DNA of 64,000 bases from Theocolax elegans (taxonomy: Eukaryota; Arthropoda; Insecta; Hymenoptera; Cerocephalidae), in assembly GCA_026168455.1 (NCBI GenBank), contig CM047428.1, forward strand, positions 21,852,759 to 21,916,758. The letters are read 5' to 3'. Each line of letters opens with the position of its first letter. Position 1 is the stretch's first letter. Positions 23,525 to 35,450 of the stretch are shown here, one piece after another. The notes under the pieces were generated by a model. That model saw only the letters and a program-made list of their open reading frames with translations. It searched no databases and was not told the DNA's origin. Position numbers and translations under genes: made by a program.

Positions 23525-26500
23525 CTATTCCTACATCTTTCTTATGCTAATACAAGTTTTGCTAAGAAATATAAAGAAAATAAAAATATGATAACAGGTT
23601 GAAATTTCGAGATAATCGCTGAAAAAAGCGTTTTTACGGCGAAAATGACACTTTCCATCCCCCGTAGCCACCCTTCTATCTTTTTCCGCGCGATCAAACT
23701 TTTCCTACATCTTTCTAATACAGATACAAGTTTAACTTATAAATATAAAGAAAATAAAAATATGACAACAGTTTGAAATATTGAGATAAACGATGAAATC
23801 ATGGTTTTATACGTCGAAAATGACACTTTTCATCCCTTGTAGCCACCCTTCTATCTTTTTCCGCACGATCAAACTTTTCCTACATCTTTCTAATATAGAT
23901 ACAAGTTTAACTGCCAAATATAAGGAAAATAAAAATATGACAACAGTTCGAAATTTCAAGATAATCGATGAAAACATGGTTTTATACGTCGAAAATGACA
24001 CTTTTCATCCCCCGTAGCCACCCTTCTATCTTTTTCCGCACGATCAAACTTTTCCTACATCTTTCTAATATAGATACAAGTTTAACTGCCAAATATAAAG
24101 AAAATAAAAATATGACAACAGTTTGAAATTTCAAGATAATCGATCAAAAAAGCGTTTTTACGGCGACAATGACACTTTCCATCCCCCGTAGCCACCCTTC
24201 TATCTTTTTCCGCACGATCAAACTTTTCCTACATCTTTCTAATATAGATACAAGTTTAACTGCCAAATATAAGGAAAATAAAAATATGACAACAGTTCGA
24301 AATTTCAAGATAATCGATGAAAACATGGTTTTATACGTCGAAAATGACACTTTTCATCCCCCGTAGCCACCCTTCTATCTTTTTCCGCACGATCAAACTT
24401 TTCCTACATCTTTCTAATATAGATACAAGTTTAACTTGTAAATATAAAGAAAATAAAAATATGACAACAGTTTGAAATTTCAAGATAATCGATCAAAAAA
24501 GCGTTTTTACGGCGACAATGACACTTTCCATCCCCCGTAGCCACCCTTCTATCTTTTTCCGCACGATCAAACTTTTCCTACATCTTTCTAATATAGATAC
24601 AAGTTTAACTTGTAAATATAAAGAAAATAAAAATATAACAACAGTTTGACATTTCGAGATAATCGATCAAAAAAGCGTTTTTACGGCGAAATTGACACTT
24701 TTCATCCCCCGGAGCCACCCTTCTATCTTTTTCCGCACGATCAAACTTTTCCTACATCTTTCTAATATAGATACAAGTTTAACTTGTAAATATAAAGAAA
24801 ATAAAAATATGACAACAGTACGAAATTTCGAGATAATCGATGTAAAAAGCGTTTTTACGGCGAAATTGACACTTTTCATCCCCCGGAGCCACCCTTCTAT
24901 CTTTTTCCGCATGATCAAACTTTTCCTACATCTTTCTAATATAGATACAAGTTTAACTTGTAAATATAAAGAAAATAAAAATATGACAACAGTTTGAAAT
25001 TTCAAGATAATCGATCAAAAAAGCGTTTTTACGGCGACAATGACACTTTCCATCCCCCGTAGCCACCCTTCTATCTTTTTCCGCACGATCAAACTTTTCC
25101 TACATCTTTCTAATATAGATACAAGTTTAACTTGTAAATATAAAGAAAATAAAAATATAACAACAGTTTGACATTTCGAGATAATCGATCAAAAAAGCGT
25201 TTTTACGGCGAAATTGACACTTTTCATCCCCCGGAGCCACCCTTCTATCTTTTTCCGCACGATCAAACTTTTCCTACATCTTTCTAATATAGATACAAGT
25301 TTAGCTTGTAAATATAAAGAAAATAAAAATATGACAACAGTTTGAAATATTGAGATAATCGATGAAATCATGGTTTTATACGTCGAAAATGACACTTTTC
25401 ATCCCTTGTAGCCACCCTTCTATCTTTTTCCGCACGATCAAACTTTTCCTACATCTTTCTAATATAGATACAAGTTTAACTGCCAAATATAAGGAAAATA
25501 AAAATATGACAACAGTTCGAAATTTCAAGATAATCGATGAAAAAAGCGTTTTTACGTCGAAAATGACACTTTTCATCCCCCGTAGCCACCCTTCTATCTT
25601 TTTCCGCGCGATCAAACTTTTCCTACATCTTTCTAATATAGATACAAGTTTAACTGCCAAATATAAGGAAAATAAAAATATGACAACAGTTCGAAATTTC
25701 GAGATAATCGATCAAAAAAGCGTTTTTACGGCGAAATTGACACTTTCCATCCCCCGTAGCCACCCTTTTATCTTTTTCCGCACGATCAAACTTTTCCTAC
25801 ATCTTTCTAATATAGATACAAGTTTAACTGCAAAATATAAAGAGAATAAAAATATGACAACAGTACGAAATTTCGAGATAATCGATGAAAAAAGCGTTTT
25901 TACGGCGACAATGACACTTTTCATCCCTTGTAGCCACCCTTCTATCTTTTTCCGCACGATCAAACTTTTCCTACATCTTTCTAATATAGATACAAGTTTA
26001 ACTTGTAGATATAAAGAAAATAAAAATATGACAACAGTTTGAAATTTCAAGATAATCGAACAAAAAAGCGTTTTTACGGCGAAAATGACACTTTCCATCC
26101 CCGTAGCCACCCTTCTATCTTTTTCCGCACGATCAAACTTTTCCTACATCTTTCTAATATAGATACAAGTTTAACTGCAAAATATAAAGAAAATAAAAAT
26201 ATGACAACAGTTTGACATTTCGAGATAATCGATCAAAAAAGCGTTTTTACGTCCAAAATGACACTTTTCATCCCTTATAGCCACCCATCTATCTTTTTCC
26301 GCACGATCAAACTTTTCCTACATCTTTCTAATATAGCTACAAGTTTAACTGCCAAATATAAAGAAAATAAAAATATGACAACAGTTTCAAATATTGAGAT
26401 AAACGATGAAATCATGGTTTTATACGTCGAAAATGACACTTTTCATCCCTTGTAGCCACCCTTCTATCTTTTTCCGCACGATCAAACTTTTCCTACATCT

Positions 26501-27786
26501 TTCTAATATAGATACAAGTTTAACTGCCAAATATAAGGAAAATAAAAATATGACAACAGTTCGAAATTTCAAGATAATCGATGAAAAAAGCGTTTTTACG
26601 TCGAAAATGACACTTTTCATCCCCCGTAGCCACCCTTCTATCTTTTTCCGCGCGATCAAACTTTTCCTACATCTTTCTAATATAGATACAAGTTTAACTG
26701 CCAAATATAAGGAAAATAAAAATATGACAACAGTTCGAAATTTTGAGATAATTGATGAAAACATGGTTTTATACGTCGAAAATGACACTTTTCATCCCCC
26801 GTAGCCACCCTTCTATCTTTTTCCGCACGATCAAACTTTTCCTACATCTTTCTAATATAGATACAAGTTTAACTGCCAAATATAAGGAAAATAAAAATAT
26901 GACAACAGTTCGAAATTTCAAGATAATCGATGAAAAAAGCGTTTTTACGGCGAAATTGACACTTTCCAGCCCCCGTAGCCACCCTTCTATCTTTTTCCGC
27001 ACGATCAAACTTTTCCTACATCTTTCTAATATAGATACAAGTTTAACTTGTAAATATAAAAAAAATAAAAATATGACAACAGTACGAAATTTCGAGATAA
27101 TCGATGAAAAAAGCGTTTTTACGGCGAAATTGACACTTTCCATCCCCCGTAGCCACCCTTCTATCTTTTTCCGCGCGATCAAACTTTTCCTACATCTTTC
27201 TAATATAGATACAAGTTTAACTGCCAAATATAAGGAAAATAAAAATATGACAACAGTTCGAAATTTTGAGATAATTGATGAAAACATGGTTTTATACGTC
27301 GAAAATGACACTTTTCATCCCCCGTAGCCACCCTTCTATCTTTTTCCGCACGATCAAACTTTTCCTACATCTTTCTAATATAGATACAAGTTTAACTGCC
27401 AAATATAAGGAAAATAAAAATATGACAACAGTTCGAAATTTCAAGATAATCGATGAAAAAAGCGTTTTTACGGCGAAATTGACACTTTCCAGCCCCCGTA
27501 GCCACCCTTCTATCTTTTTCCGCACGATCAAACTTTTCCTACATCTTTCTAATATAGATACAAGTTTAACTTGTAAATATAAAAAAAATAAAAATATGAC
27601 AACAGTACGAAATTTCGAGATAATCGATGAAAAAAGCGTTTTTACGGCGAAATTGACACTTTCCATCCCCCGTAGCCACCCTTCTATCTTTTTCCGCACG
27701 ATCAAACTTTTCCTACATCTTTCTAATATAGATACAAGTTTAACTGCCAAATATAAAGAAAATAAAAATATTACAACAGTTTGAAA
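23525..27786 (-). repeat. 174-176-bp tandem array, right arm, inverted (about 25 units)
   Basis: Same unit as the left arm, on the opposite strand. The outermost three units mirror the left end exactly in order and spacing: the same 152-codon open frame sits 421 bp in from each end. Deeper in, a 132-codon block is 2,757 bp from the left end but 2,061 bp from the right end, so the arms differ by about four units between these points. A three-unit block (about 523 bp) is duplicated at 26752 and 27275. Confidence 0.95.
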
Positions 27787-28171
27787 TTTTGATATAACCG
27801 ACGAAAGTGTGTTTTTGGCTGCATGTGGGGGGATAGTTACCCTTATACCTAACCCACCTCCTCATCCGGGCATGTGTAATGCCTATACTGTCTTGTGTTA
27901 CCGATTCACGTTTAGTTGTGCTATGTGAGGTATTATAAAAGACATTTTATTGAGGTAGATGTGATTACGTTACCTTACGCATATATCGCTAATGGGGTAT
28001 ATGCCGTTTACCCCTTTAAGGCACCCCCTGGGGTTATTTGTGAGATTTTTCAGTGTATTTCATTTACTTTTATCATTTTATATGATTTTTAATGTATTCT
28101 CATAGTTAAAAGGTGGAAATTTAGAATTTTCAAAATTCGTTGGAGTCCAACGATGGAAACTTCAGATACAT
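27787..28171 (-). repeat. Outer unique arm of the 9.8-kb element, right
   Basis: Reverse complement of the left outer arm, ending CTTCAGATACAT next to the GAGTCAGC duplication. Confidence 0.85.
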
Positions 28172-28179
28172 GAGTCAGC
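28172..28179 (+). repeat. Right target-site duplication of the 9.8-kb element
   Basis: GAGTCAGC directly abuts the end of the inverted repeat (CTTCAGATACAT). Confidence 0.65.
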
Positions 28180-28767
28180 TACCGATATTCGTCAAGTCAA
28201 AGTTTCAAAAAAGAATTTTTAATAATTTTTATTCTAGAAGGTAATATGTTCAATTCCATAAAATAGTAAATTCGTTTTGCAGAATTTTGCATTTTGTAAA
28301 TGCCGATTTACAAAATTTTAAAAACTGGTCTATTTACCGACATTTATGTTAAATTTTTCAAATAAAATATTTTATCTAATGTTTTACTCAAATCTGACGA
28401 TAAGAACGCAAATAATTTTTATATAATGATGAAATTTGTTTTGTAAATGTCGGTAAGCGGACTACTTATTCTTGAGAGTATTACCTACGAATTTTACTTT
28501 TTGCAAAATGACTTAGCTAATTTTTTATGAAAATCTCATAGAATTTCGATAAAATGATATATTACTTTATAAACTTCGGCATTTTGTAAATGTCGATAAG
28601 AATCATGTAAAAGAGCATAGGATTATTTACCGACATTCACTAAATCAAGCTTTTTAAAACGAATTTTTCAACATTTATAAAGTTATTCTCGGTAGTATCT
28701 TACCAAAGTAAAATGATATAAATTGTATTGTGAAATCTCATTTTTTGTAGGTATCCATAACATTCGC
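28180..28767. other. AT-rich sequence flanking the 9.8-kb element, no gene seen
   Basis: The phrases TTTACCGACATT and ATGTCGGTAA recur several times (28336, 28450, 28630) with similar spacer sequence, suggesting a short degenerate repeat. Confidence 0.4.
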
Positions 28768-28771
28768 TTAA

Positions 28772-29136
28772 GAGGTTGTCGGATTCAAAATTACAGAGAC
28801 CTACACGTATCAACCCGAAAAATATATCTAAAATATTGTATTATCATCTAAAAATTTTAGACGGATAGCTTAAAACATAAGAAAGGGTGTGGCGTTTCGA
28901 TTTTTAAAGAAAAATTAATTTTTGTCAATCATAATTGAATAAATTAGTTTTTATTAGCAATTATTAATGAATGAAGACACAAACTTTCAGTCCAAACATC
29001 CTCATTAAATTATCTATGTATAAAAATCTGGAAAAATTTGCGTATAATTATTTAAAACATGCATAAAGGTCTAACGTTTAGGATTTTTTTTTATTAAATT
29101 ATGATCTTTTTGCCAAAATCTGAGATTGACAACTCG
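28772..29136 (+). mobile_element. TTAA MITE, family A, copy 2 (right end degenerate)
   Basis: It starts after TTAA (28768-28771) with GAGGTTGTCGGATTCAAA, then TTACAGAGACCTACACG, matching the other family copies. Internal TTTTTAGATTT/AATTGAATAAA and AAAACATGCATAAAGG stretches are shared with the copy at 57534. The right end is decayed (AAAATCTGAGATTGACAACT), so the end coordinate is approximate. Confidence 0.6.
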
Positions 29137-29587
29137 TATAAAATTTCACTGAAATCGCACACTACGCATGTCATTTTCTAGTATTGGTATTTTTACAAGT
29201 CGTTAAACAATTTTCAAAAACAACGCCCTCACGGACCAATTACCGTCATCTACCGAATCATACGATTCAAAATGAATTCTTAAAAGTCTTTTTGTCAAAA
29301 TCAAAGCATACGACTAAAATGATGAATACGTCACGTTGTCAGCAGAGAATCCTCTTTGTTACACGTTTTAAAGACACCCTCATTACCAACGTCCACCAAA
29401 TCAAACAGTAAAAAGTAAATTTTTTTTTCGCAAAAATAAACAAAACGATCCAATACGTTTTCAACTCGATCGGTATTCCGTATAATTATTCCAGTCGAAA
29501 CAAAAAATTCAGCATCCACTGACCTAACCTGCACATACGTAAAACACATCAGTATTGTACTATCTCGTTTAAAATATATATATAAAC

Positions 29588-29627
<40 letters not shown>

Positions 29628-32622
29628 ACAGGTATATAGTCATCTCAAAGCGAGAGAGAGGAGAGTAGAGAAACGCGCCTGCCCAGTGACGTTCTCCAAT
29701 AATCCACACGTACGTGACACGACCACCACCAAAGCAACCCTTACCGACCTCCTGGCCTTGGGCGTAAAAATATAACACCCGTTACCATCTCTCTCTCTCA
29801 AATCTCCCTGAACTTTGACCCGATATTTCGGACCTCCTTTAAATCTAACTACCTATCCTAACCTATACATGTTTAAAAGGTAGATTGATCAGCGGCATCG
29901 TGCGTGTCCTAACCAAAAATTTACTGGTTTGCCCTACTCTCCCTACCTCCCACCCTCCCTCTCTCTCTCTCTCTCACTCTTCTCCTCTTGATACTGGATC
30001 AAGGATATACATGCTTATTTGAGGTTAACTCCGAAAATTAGAATGCGGTTTTGTAATTTCGAATTGAATTAGTATGTCTCGTTTTCGTGATATTGCTTTC
30101 TGAAATATACTGTGATTTTTATGTTAAAAAAATTAATTTCGATGAGAAAAATTTTGTTGTTTTCGTTATGTAATCAATTTATCTCCGATTTATCGAAATG
30201 ATATAATTTTTAACGCAGTTATCGAAGTGTACCCTTCTTTCTCTTTTTAGTGCGAATTTGAAGACCGAAGTAATTTACCTGAAAACGGTTAAAATTATAG
30301 TTTTCAAATTCCATTAGGAAATATGTGTGTGCGATGTTCTGTTCGTTTATCTAGATGTAAATTGCCAGTTTCTTTTTCTTTATCTCGGAGATGCTCGTAA
30401 TTTTTATAATTATCAACGGGAAAAATAGAATAATTATGTTTTCGACGGCGTCAAATTGATATTATAGGAATCTGCATTTACCGACGTAAAAATGATGTAA
30501 AACACGTTGAATCCAGAATTTAAAAATGTTTTACTTTGTAAAAAAAAATTTTTATTTATATTTAAGATTTGACCTTTCATTGAACGGATGTCAAATCGAA
30601 ATTAAAGGGATCTACTTTTATTCATTTGTAAATTATGTTGGATTGTAAGATTCTGAAAAAAAATACTAAATGGTAGTATGTAAGCAGTAGAAGAATCTAC
30701 TGAAATTACTTTGGAAAAAATGTTTATTTTTTTAATTACACGTAGTACGGGCAGTAAAACATTTGATTAATGTCGGTAACTCAAATTTTATAATCGAGTT
30801 ATCAATTTAAAAAAATCTAAACATTGTAACACGTGTGAATTTCTACCTGATAGGTTTACATTTCGAGAAAAAAATCTTATTATTTATAATAAATAACTAA
30901 AAATTATAGTAGGTAAAGAAATTTAAATAATGTCGGTAACCCAAGTGTAATGTTCATATTATTACTATACTATAAAAGTTTAAACCGACTAATTAATTAA
31001 AAAAATATATTCATGCGAATTTTTAAAACCATTTATAAGAAACAAACACGTAGGTAATGTCGAAATATACATTCTACAAGAAAATTACCGTGGCACTGAG
31101 AAAAAAAATTAATTCGCATCAACTGTTCTACAAGAGTTAACCTCAAAAACACTGTAATATAAAAAAACTAAGAAATTTTCTAAAAAGAAAAAAGAAATAT
31201 CCAACACATTTAACCATTTTCCACCTAATAATCTCTCAGTTAAAAAAAGATCCTTAAAAATGTCTCCTCGTATATATATACACCCCGTAAAATCGTAACG
31301 ATCGCCTATATAAAAATTTTCATATCCGTGACACACGCGTTACAGTGAAATGTCACTCGTCTACATATTAAAACCGTCATCGTCCAGGCCATTAGTAAAT
31401 TTTCTTATCGTGCAGAAACGATATATGACAGATGTGTACCATGTACAAACACACACACATACGTATACACCATGATGTTATCGAAAACGAAATTTCGAGG
31501 GCTCACTCTGTTGGGCGCTCGATCTTTACTGGCGACTTAGCGAATTAACCTCGAGAACGTGAGTTGTGGTAATGGCTTTTACGGCTTCGATTCGAATTAG
31601 AATGTATAGAGAGAGAGTAGTGCTGGCTCTGATTTGATCACACACTGTTTTACTTTATTTCGGGAGGAAAAATTAAGATAGACAGAGAAGTCAGGAGGAA
31701 ATTATTTTTCTCTTTATTTTGCCTTTTGTAATTTTTTTTTATTGTTTTAACGTTGCTTGTTTTTATGTTTTCAAATTGGCGCTAATCAGCGCGATTTGCG
31801 TGAAGAAAGCGTCTTTTTGTAAATTTTACATTAGTTTTCAGTATATATTTTTTTTAGGTTACGAATGTCAGGGTTGAACGAAGTGATTGATAAAGTGATA
31901 TGCTTTTTCGTTTCGATATTTGATTGTTTTTGAGGTTATGATTAGGTTGTGTTTTTTATAGATTATAATATCATATTGATGGTTTAGACGACTAGATTGA
32001 AAATGATTATAGATTTTTGGATATAATATTGGTTATTGCGAATCTTTCTTATGATTTAAGTAATAATATTTGTAGAAATGGTATACAGTTTTTTAATGTT
32101 TTTTTGTTTAAACTATAAAAATGTTATTAAAAATTTTTGTTCGTAAATTTGCTAATCATTCCCGTAAATGAAATACATCGTTTTTAAGTTTTTGAGGTTA
32201 GAAATAGCTATATTTTATAGATTCAAAATACTTTCGATCTAACATATAAAATTGAAAATATTTATTTTATAATTCATGAAGAGCTCTGTTCTAATTATTA
32301 TTAAAAATGGTTAATTTATACCTAAAAAATTGTTTAATTTTCTATTAGATAACACGTGAAGTATTCTTTCACTAGCCGTGTAATAATGGAAATTTAATCA
32401 TATACAATGTTTTAAGGTTACGTTTTACTAATTGTGCAAATTGATTAATTTATTCCAAAAATTAAATATTGTTCAAATCATTTACATTATGTAAGGTAAA
32501 AGACACAGTGATTGGACACTTAACCTTACCGAAATGATGGAGTAATTGAACACCAAAATTTAGTATTTATTTTAAGAAAATTGTTTCTAGCCGAAAAAAA
32601 ACTATGAAAAACAAAAAGTTAC
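29137..32622. other. Mostly AT-rich intergenic DNA with one GC-richer block
   Basis: A (TA)n run lies at about 29590-29624. From 29640 to 29960 there is a less AT-rich block with GAGAGAGAGGAGAG and (CT)n, which could be regulatory. A short antisense frame (31109-31336) has no recognisable domain. The remainder shows nothing I can name. Confidence 0.4.
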
Positions 32623-33289
32623 TTAAGGGGTCAAGCCTGGGTTAACTGCTCAAAAAATCGATTTTTTTTTTATTAACTTTTTTTAAAGTATTTCTTACAT
32701 AAAACATTATCCCAAAATTTGAAAAAAAACAAAAAATTTTTTCGCAAGTTATAATTGAAATAAAGTAAGCATCAATAGACATTATTTCTCTAAAATTATT
32801 TTTGCAAAAAAATACATTTTATTTTAATTTAACTAAAATAATAATTGCGAGGTTTTCGACGTTTACATACAAGTATATTAAACGAAGCAACTATCAAGCG
32901 TAGAGTTTGGTAAAGTAGAAATCTACTTTACCATACGATTCAAATTTAATAGTTAATAAATAAATGATTCTTTTTACTCTAATATATTGCACAAATACGT
33001 ACAGTTCTATTTGAAGTAAATATTGCCTGCATTGATAAAGTATTTACATTATTTTAGTAAATACTCAGTGGATTTTAAATTAAAAGTATATTTTTAACTT
33101 TAAATTTTATTAGTTTTAAGAAATTAATTATAAGTTTATACAAAAAACGAGCAGTAAAACAAATGCCAGACTCAAGTAACAGAATACCTGGTATATCTGC
33201 TCATAAAAAAATTATCAACATCAGTAAGATCCAACTACGATGCACTTCCATCAACATTGATCTAGATCAAGTAAAAAGTTAAAAACTGA

Positions 33290-33910
33290 TACCATTGAAG
33301 AAAGTAGCACAGAAAATAAAATTATAGATATATCACTACTTTTCCCAACATTAGAAGAATTTTTAGTTTGTCAGAATTGTCATGGTACAGTTAAATTTTC
33401 TGAAGTTGATGTGAGAGGTTTGGGAAGTAAAATAACAATAACATGTACAAACTGTTTTAAGGTATTTGTTATTGATTCAAGTAGAAAAGTTGGAAAAAAA
33501 GTAACGCTTATGAAATAAATAGATGTTAGTGTACACAATGAGAACTCTTGGTCATGGGCATGCTGGTTTAGTTACTTTTTGTGGAAATATGGATTTGCCG
33601 AGTCCAGTTTCTCACAGTAATTATGACATTATTAATACAGAGATAAAAAATGTTTGTAAAGAAGTTGGTAAACAGTCTATGAAAGCAACTGTCGAGCAAG
33701 TATATGATTCAACAAGTCAGAATTGCCATATAAGTGTATCAGGTGATGGTTCTTGGAGGAAGCGAGGATTCAATTCTCTTCAAGGTGTTGATACTGCATG
33801 AGAATGAAAAAGTAATTGACATTCCTCCAAAGCAATATTTTTGCAGAGCATGTGAATTGCGACCAGAAGAAGAAACAAAAGAATATAGAGAGTGGTACTT
33901 TACGGCATGA
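33290..33910 (+). pseudogene. Broken transposase with zinc-binding Cys motifs (Mutator-like transposase domain)
   Basis: The first segment (about 33290-33517) reads ...LFPTLEEFLVCQNCHGTVKF... and then CTNC, a CxxC...CxxC pair like a zinc ribbon. After two frame changes near 33515-33535 it continues as MRTLGHGHAGLVTFCGNMDL, then VSGDGSWRKRGFNSLQGV, typical of the Mutator-like transposase domain where an Asp-containing GDGSW motif is conserved. A further frame change follows, then KVIDIPPKQYFCRACELRPE and EYREWY before a stop at about 33908. The family protein is several hundred residues longer, so the C-terminal half is missing. Inactive copy. Confidence 0.78.
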
Positions 33911-35042
33911 AATATACTAATTATATTGGAGGTTTGAAACACTTTCACAAATAAGTACACATAAAATAACTTCAACCACATAATATCGCACTAAGCACAA
34001 ATACACTGAGCATAACAAAACACTTGTTTATAATTTTATCTGTATTCTGCAAATATTGTATATCTAAGTGTTGACACATTGGTTATGCTGAAATGGAGAA
34101 ACAAAGAATCAATTTCTTGACATAAACAAAATATAAATTTAAGGTTATGCAAATACTTATCTGATATAATTTGTTCATGCAGTTTTATAAACCACTAGTT
34201 TTTTTTACTTATTTTATTTAGATATTATATAATATAATATATATAATATATAATTCTACTTGATATTATAATAGCTTAAAACTGAACTACAAACGTGTGG
34301 CTGGTGCACACTTCCATTAGCAGCTGTAACACTATCTATGCCTCTCTCTTTCTCTATCACCTGACAAGGCTATTCGAAAAATCAATAATCTTATGGAAGA
34401 CTTGTCATGTGAGAGAGAGAGAAAGAGATATTGTACACAACTGTCAAACAGTATTTGTTTTTACTGCATTCTTTACATACTTTTAATTAAATTTAATGCT
34501 TATAATAAAAATTATAATCATATAATATAATATAATAATCATAGTATAAATATTATTATATAAAATAGTCATAAACTATATATAAAATAATCATGTATTA
34601 ATATTCAATAATAGCTAAGTATTCTTTTAGTTTTAAAAAATTTTATTCCTCTTTTTATAAAGAAACTGATTCTTGAAGTTGACTTTCTGTTATTTTAGAT
34701 AATACATGTATATTAAAAAAATATACTGAGTATTATATTAATAAAACCAGAAAAAAGTCACTATAAACCTATTAAATATACATATTATTAAGATTACACA
34801 TACAAATTGTACGATACCTGAAGAATATGGTATTAGAATTATAAAATAAGTAAAACTTTAAATCTAATAAGTGAAACTTTGAATGCATTTATCTCATTAA
34901 TGCTTTTTTAATGATTTTAGCTTACTTGCCGCAGGATATTTCAGAGCCAGGTTGATGAATCACTTTGAAATTTTGGGGAAACTTTTAAAATATATATTTC
35001 TACGGACTTATGTTGCCCAATTTTTAAAAAGATAAGTTTTAG

Positions 35043-35078
35043 GTGAATGTTATGTACGTATACGTACATAACATTCAC
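35043..35078. repeat. 36-bp perfect palindrome
   Basis: GTGAATGTTATGTACGTA is followed without a spacer by its exact reverse complement. It lies inside the decayed transposon, about 370 bp from its right end. Confidence 0.9.
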
Positions 35079-35450
35079 TATTTTTCTTGTTATTATCAAC
35101 TTTTATATTTAATACATTGTTATTAATTTTTTTTCAGAAAAGGAAAAACATAAGTCTGTAAACGTATATTCCATGAACATTTTAAGCCTTATTAGACATT
35201 AAAAGATGCATTCAATGCTTCAATATCCTACGGCAACTGCAAAAATTAATCAATTTTTTAATATCATTATAAGTTTAATAACCAGGATTAAAAATGCATT
35301 ATAAACATTTTTTATATTGATAAATATAATGTATAATACATATATATTATGTAAAAAAAATTAATATGTGAGAAGAATTAAAAAAAAAAAATTATTCTAA
35401 TAATAATTATTTATTTATTGAAAACATTTAACCCAGGCTTGACCCCTTAA

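Larger units (their letters stand above)
18368..28171. mobile_element. Giant Foldback-type inverted-repeat element, 9.8 kb
   Basis: The ends ATGTATCTGAAGTTTCCATC and its exact mirror at 28152-28171 open an inverted repeat that spans the whole 9,804 bp. The outer 0.4 kb of each arm is unique sequence (18368-18750; 27787-28171). Inside are tandem 174-176-bp units, roughly 27 in the left arm and 25 in the right. Orientation flips near 23505-23525, where the unit is degenerate. An imperfect 8-bp direct repeat flanks it: GAGTCAGT (18360-18367) and GAGTCAGC (28172-28179). Foldback elements of Drosophila share this plan of long terminal inverted repeats built of tandem units, and commonly lack a transposase, as here. 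An assembly artefact (inverted join) is the alternative, but the TSD-like flanks and the differing arm lengths argue against it. Confidence 0.8.
32627..35446 (+). mobile_element. Decayed Kolobok-like / Mutator-like-domain DNA transposon
   Basis: The 2.8-kb element has perfect 19-bp terminal inverted repeats: GGGGTCAAGCCTGGGTTAA at 32627-32645 and its mirror at 35428-35446. TTAA flanks both ends (32623-32626, 35447-35450). The interior holds a broken transposase gene (33290-33910). TTAA duplication fits Kolobok, piggyBac or Sola3. The encoded residues look like the insect proteins annotated with a Mutator-like transposase domain, so Kolobok-like is my best guess. Confidence 0.8.

Noticed and set aside
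18789..27784. Many overlapping open frames of 60-226 codons on both strands of the 174-bp arrays
   Set aside because: The unit is 3 x 58 bases, so any stop-free frame persists across units. Frames exist equally on both strands, variants change residues freely, and 175/176-bp units break the frame. No start context or domain supports a protein.
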